A DNA stretch of 16,974 bases from Solirubrobacterales bacterium (GTDB lineage: Bacteria > Actinomycetota > Thermoleophilia > Solirubrobacterales > Solirubrobacteraceae). This document shows positions 14,459-16,974 of the stretch, one piece after another (positions within the stretch are counted from its first letter, which is position 1; each line of letters begins with the position of its first letter). The stretch is taken from the NCBI GenBank assembly GCA_019240015.1, contig JAFAZB010000420.1, forward strand, positions 1 to 16,974, written 5' to 3'. Below the pieces are notes generated by a model. It made no database searches. It saw only the letters and a list, made by a program, of their open reading frames with translations, and was not told the origin of the DNA. A program made the translations under genes and the position numbers.

Positions 14459-15343
14459 TCAGAACACCACCGTGGTGTTGCGATGGCGCAGCACGCGGTC
14501 CTCGCAGTGCGACTGCACGGCGCGAGAGAGCACGGTCCGCTCGATGTCGGCGCCGAGGCGTGCCAGGGTCGAGACGTCGTCGCGGTGAGAGACCCTGATC
14601 ACGTCCTGCTCGATGATCGGGCCGGCGTCGAGCTCCTCGGTCACGTAGTGCGCGGTTGCCCCGATCAGCTTCACGCCGCGCTGCTTGGCCTGCGCGTACG
14701 GCTCGGCGCCGGCAAACGCGGGCAGGAACGAGTGGTGGATGTTGATGATCGGGAGGCCCAAGCGGGACAGGAAGTCGCCGGACAGGATCTGCATGTAACG
14801 CGCCAGCACCACCAGGTCGCACTGCCCGCCGAGCAGCGACAGCAGCTCTGCTTCGGCCTGGGGCTTGGTCTCGGGCGTCACCGGGATGTGGTGATAAGGC
14901 AGGTCGAACCCCTCCACGTCCTCGCGCAGATCGGGGTGGTTGGAGGCCACCAGCACGATCTCGGCGTCGAGCTGGCGCCGCCGCCAGCGCCACAGCAGCT
15001 CCAGCAGGCAGTGGTCGTAGCGGGACACCAGCACCGACACCCGCTTGCGCGCGGCGGAGTTCCAAAGGCGCCAGCGCATGTCGAACGGCTCAGCCACGGC
15101 GAGCCCGAACCGCTCGGTGAACCCCTCGCCCGCCTCCGGCGGCAGCGTGAACTCCATCCGCAGGAAGAAGGTTCCGCCTTCGGGGTCGGTCGAGTACTGG
15201 TCGGAGCGAACGATGTTGGCTCCCGCCTCGAACAGAAACCGGGACACCGAGGCGATGATCCCCGGACGGTCGGGGCAGGAGATCAGCAGCCTCAGCGTGG
15301 ATACCGCGGCGCCGCCGGGCTCGTTTGCGCCGGTCGCGCTCAC
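14459..15343 (-). CDS. purU: Formyltetrahydrofolate deformylase
   Basis: PurU hydrolyses 10-formyl-THF to formate and free THF, balancing the folate one-carbon pool. The 294-residue protein has an N-terminal ACT domain (about 15-90, starting LLISCPDRPGIIASVSRFLFE) and a formyl-transferase-type catalytic domain (about 100-290). The latter includes NIHHSFLPAF (201-210; N201 and H203), IGATAHYVTEELDAGPIIEQD (227-247, D239), the conserved catalytic set. Length is close to the E. coli protein (280). The start is GTG 15343, overlapping the stop of the upstream fusion gene (GTGA) with AGGTGG a few bases before; the much longer open frame upstream overlaps that gene and is rejected. In several bacteria purU sits with demethylation genes (for example glycine betaine or sarcosine breakdown), where it removes excess formyl-THF. 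That role fits the VanA/VanB-like genes immediately downstream. Confidence 0.94.
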   Translation of the reverse strand: MSATGANEPGGAAVSTLRLLISCPDRPGIIASVSRFLFEAGANIVRSDQYSTDPEGGTFFLRMEFTLPPEAGEGFTERFGLAVAEPFDMRWRLWNSAARKRVSVLVSRYDHCLLELLWRWRRRQLDAEIVLVASNHPDLREDVEGFDLPYHHIPVTPETKPQAEAELLSLLGGQCDLVVLARYMQILSGDFLSRLGLPIINIHHSFLPAFAGAEPYAQAKQRGVKLIGATAHYVTEELDAGPIIEQDVIRVSHRDDVSTLARLGADIERTVLSRAVQSHCEDRVLRHRNTTVVF

Positions 15344-16974
15344 CGCCACCTGCCCTGGCGCGTGACCTCGAGCAGGTAGGCGACCATCACCTCGGTCGCT
15401 CCCATCGGCAGGTGGTAGGCGTCGGATAGCCCCTCCACCCGCTCGATCTGTTCGCCGCGCTCGGCGAACATCTGGCCTAGCTCGACGAACCCGAAGTCCA
15501 CCACCCGCGACTGGTAACCGAGCCGTTCGAGCAGCTGCGCGGTCCGGCGCTCGCCGACGATCGAGAGCTGCAGGATGTACGCGGCGCCGTCCTCCGCGAG
15601 CGCCTCGGGGAGCAGGCGGATCAGATGGTCGAGCAGGTTTCGCCCCCAGTAGTCGAGCGGGCGGTGCGTGGTCACCTGCTCGAACGGATCGACCGGGACC
15701 TGGTAGAGGCTCGAGACGATCACGTCGTAGCGCTCCTCCGGGACCCAGGGATACAGGTCCTGCCTCGCAGCGCTGACCCGGTCGGCGACTCCGTTGCGGA
15801 ACGCGTTCGTGAGTGTGTTGGTGACGGCCGGTTGCTCGATGTCGATCGCGTGCACGTGAGCGGCGCCGTTGCGCGCCAGCTGCACGGCCAACAGGCCGGT
15901 CCCGGAGCCGATGTCCAGGCATCGCTGGTGGGCTCCGATTCCTTCCCGGTACAGGTATCTCCAGGCCAAAAAGCTCGACTGGGACGGGACGAACACGCCC
16001 CGGTCGACCACGAGCTGCGGAAAGTCCAGCGGGAACATCTCGCGTCCGGCGGCGTCGGTCCAGCGGGGCGGCACCGAGCCGGCGGGAGCAGCCCGCCCAT
16101 TTGCGCCAGCCACCTCGGGGCTGTCGTCGACCGGCGCCGCGGGGCGCTCCTGGCCGGGCTTGGTTGCCTTCAGCGCCCGTCCCGCGGCGGCCAGATGCTC
16201 GGGGCCGACGCCGCAGCAGCCGCCGACGATCTGGGCGCCCTCCTCCCGCCACGCCAGCGCCAGCTGCGCGTACTCGGACCCGCCGATCGCGTGCTCGTGG
16301 CGCCACCCGGCGGCGGACAGGTAGCCGAGGTTCGGGTACACGCCGAGCGGCAGGTCGGTGAAGTCGCGCAGCCACGACAGCATCCCGATGACGTGGTCGG
16401 GCGGTACGCAGTTGATCGCGAGCGCGCCGATCCCCATCTCCTCGAAGCGGCGCGCGGCGCGGCCGAACGCATCGCCCTCGGGTCCACCCCAATGCTCGCC
16501 GTACACGCCGCAGACTCCATGCCGGCAACGACGGAAGCTGAGCCAGACCGGCAGGCCGGTCTGGAGCAGGCTCTCCACGGTGGCGTACGTCGAGCCGCGG
16601 ACCAGCGACAGCGTCTCCATCAGGATCAGGTCGGGCGGATCCGTCTCGAAGGCCCGCGCGAGCAGCCGGATCGTCTCGCGCCCGTCGGGAGTGTCGACAT
16701 CGCCGTTGATGCTGAACGCGACCGCGACCTCGTCCGCCCGCCCGGCTGCGTCCGCCGCCTCGCGCGCCAGCCGCACCGCCGCGCGCGCGACGTCCATCCA
16801 GTGGACCGGCTCGGCGCCCTCGAGCAGCTTGGCGCCGCCGTCCCGCAGCGCGCTTGGCAGCCCCCACGTATTGGTGCAGATCACGTCGCATCCGGCCTCG
16901 ACATAGCGCCGATGCACGCTCGTCACCTCGGCTGGCGAGTCGCCGATCGCGGTCAGCCCCCACAGGTGCTCTTC
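15340..16974 (-). CDS. Homocysteine S-methyltransferase fused to SAM-dependent methyltransferase (5' partial)
   Basis: The gene runs off the right edge; 544 residues are visible (numbers here count from the GTG codon at 16926, after 16 further visible residues). The first part (to about 255) is a homocysteine S-methyltransferase. It has SVHRRYVEAGCDVICTNTW and the three zinc-binding cysteines, C173 in INCVPPDH and C237-C238 in GGCCG. Members move a methyl group from S-methylmethionine, betaine or similar donors to homocysteine. An alanine/proline-rich linker (about 256-290) leads to a class I methyltransferase domain (about 295-528). This has the SAM-binding CLDIGSGTGLLAVQLA (336-351) and an acidic IDIE (361-364). 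The motif-IV position reads DVIVSSLYQVPV (401-412) rather than the NPPY of HemK-like enzymes, so its substrate is not predictable. It overlaps purU by 4 nt. The domain calls are good; the combined function is unknown. Confidence 0.85.
   Translation of the reverse strand, partial: EEHLWGLTAIGDSPAEVTSVHRRYVEAGCDVICTNTWGLPSALRDGGAKLLEGAEPVHWMDVARAAVRLAREAADAAGRADEVAVAFSINGDVDTPDGRETIRLLARAFETDPPDLILMETLSLVRGSTYATVESLLQTGLPVWLSFRRCRHGVCGVYGEHWGGPEGDAFGRAARRFEEMGIGALAINCVPPDHVIGMLSWLRDFTDLPLGVYPNLGYLSAAGWRHEHAIGGSEYAQLALAWREEGAQIVGGCCGVGPEHLAAAGRALKATKPGQERPAAPVDDSPEVAGANGRAAPAGSVPPRWTDAAGREMFPLDFPQLVVDRGVFVPSQSSFLAWRYLYREGIGAHQRCLDIGSGTGLLAVQLARNGAAHVHAIDIEQPAVTNTLTNAFRNGVADRVSAARQDLYPWVPEERYDVIVSSLYQVPVDPFEQVTTHRPLDYWGRNLLDHLIRLLPEALAEDGAAYILQLSIVGERRTAQLLERLGYQSRVVDFGFVELGQMFAERGEQIERVEGLSDAYHLPMGATEVMVAYLLEVTRQGRWR

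Noticed and set aside
15344..16963. Long upstream extension of the purU frame
   Set aside because: It overlaps the methyltransferase fusion, which has recognisable motifs in its own frame; the GTGA overlap gives a natural purU start.

Overview
The window is a gene-dense, very GC-rich stretch of bacterial chromosome. It shows many GTG/TTG starts, 4-nt start/stop overlaps and almost no intergenic DNA. The gene content (lipA followed by a Tim44-like membrane protein, a rhomboid protease and an S11 carboxypeptidase, with Rieske demethylase and uronate genes) suggests an actinobacterium, probably a soil member of the Thermoleophilia/Solirubrobacterales. That placement is an inference from composition and gene style; there is no rRNA or marker gene here to prove it. 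No tRNA, rRNA, CRISPR array, insertion sequence or phage gene was seen.

Layout. All genes from 1 to 9838 are on the + strand and all from 9862 to 16974 are on the - strand. The two halves converge on a small perfect hairpin at 9840-9857. Plus-strand block 1 (1-4413) is housekeeping and envelope: lipoyl synthase LipA, a membrane-anchored protein that appears to carry two Tim44-like domains, a rhomboid intramembrane protease preceded by a possible near-leaderless promoter, a 57-aa two-helix membrane protein, and a D-Ala-D-Ala carboxypeptidase. Plus-strand block 2 (4436-9838) looks like a sugar-acid catabolic operon: an IolB-family isomerase, a single-chain UxaA-type altronate dehydratase, a mannitol-dehydrogenase-family hexuronate reductase and an MFS sugar transporter. 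The first three are joined by GTGA overlaps. Together they could take a hexuronate in, isomerise it, reduce it and dehydrate it to 2-keto-3-deoxygluconate (KDG). The IolB protein sits where a UxaC isomerase would be expected.

Minus-strand block (16974 down to 9862), in transcription order: a homocysteine S-methyltransferase fused to a SAM-dependent methyltransferase (5' end outside the window), PurU formyl-THF deformylase, a VanA-like Rieske oxygenase, a VanB-like reductase, and a GAF-GAF-GGDEF-EAL cyclic-di-GMP enzyme. The first four read as a demethylation and one-carbon-handling cassette: the Rieske pair would remove a methyl group as formaldehyde, PurU would drain formyl-THF to formate, and the fusion protein would move methyl groups to or from homocysteine/methionine. 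The substrate cannot be read from the sequence.

The two most interesting points are the IolB-led uronate operon with no other inositol genes in view, and the homocysteine methyltransferase/SAM methyltransferase fusion translationally coupled to purU and a Rieske demethylase.
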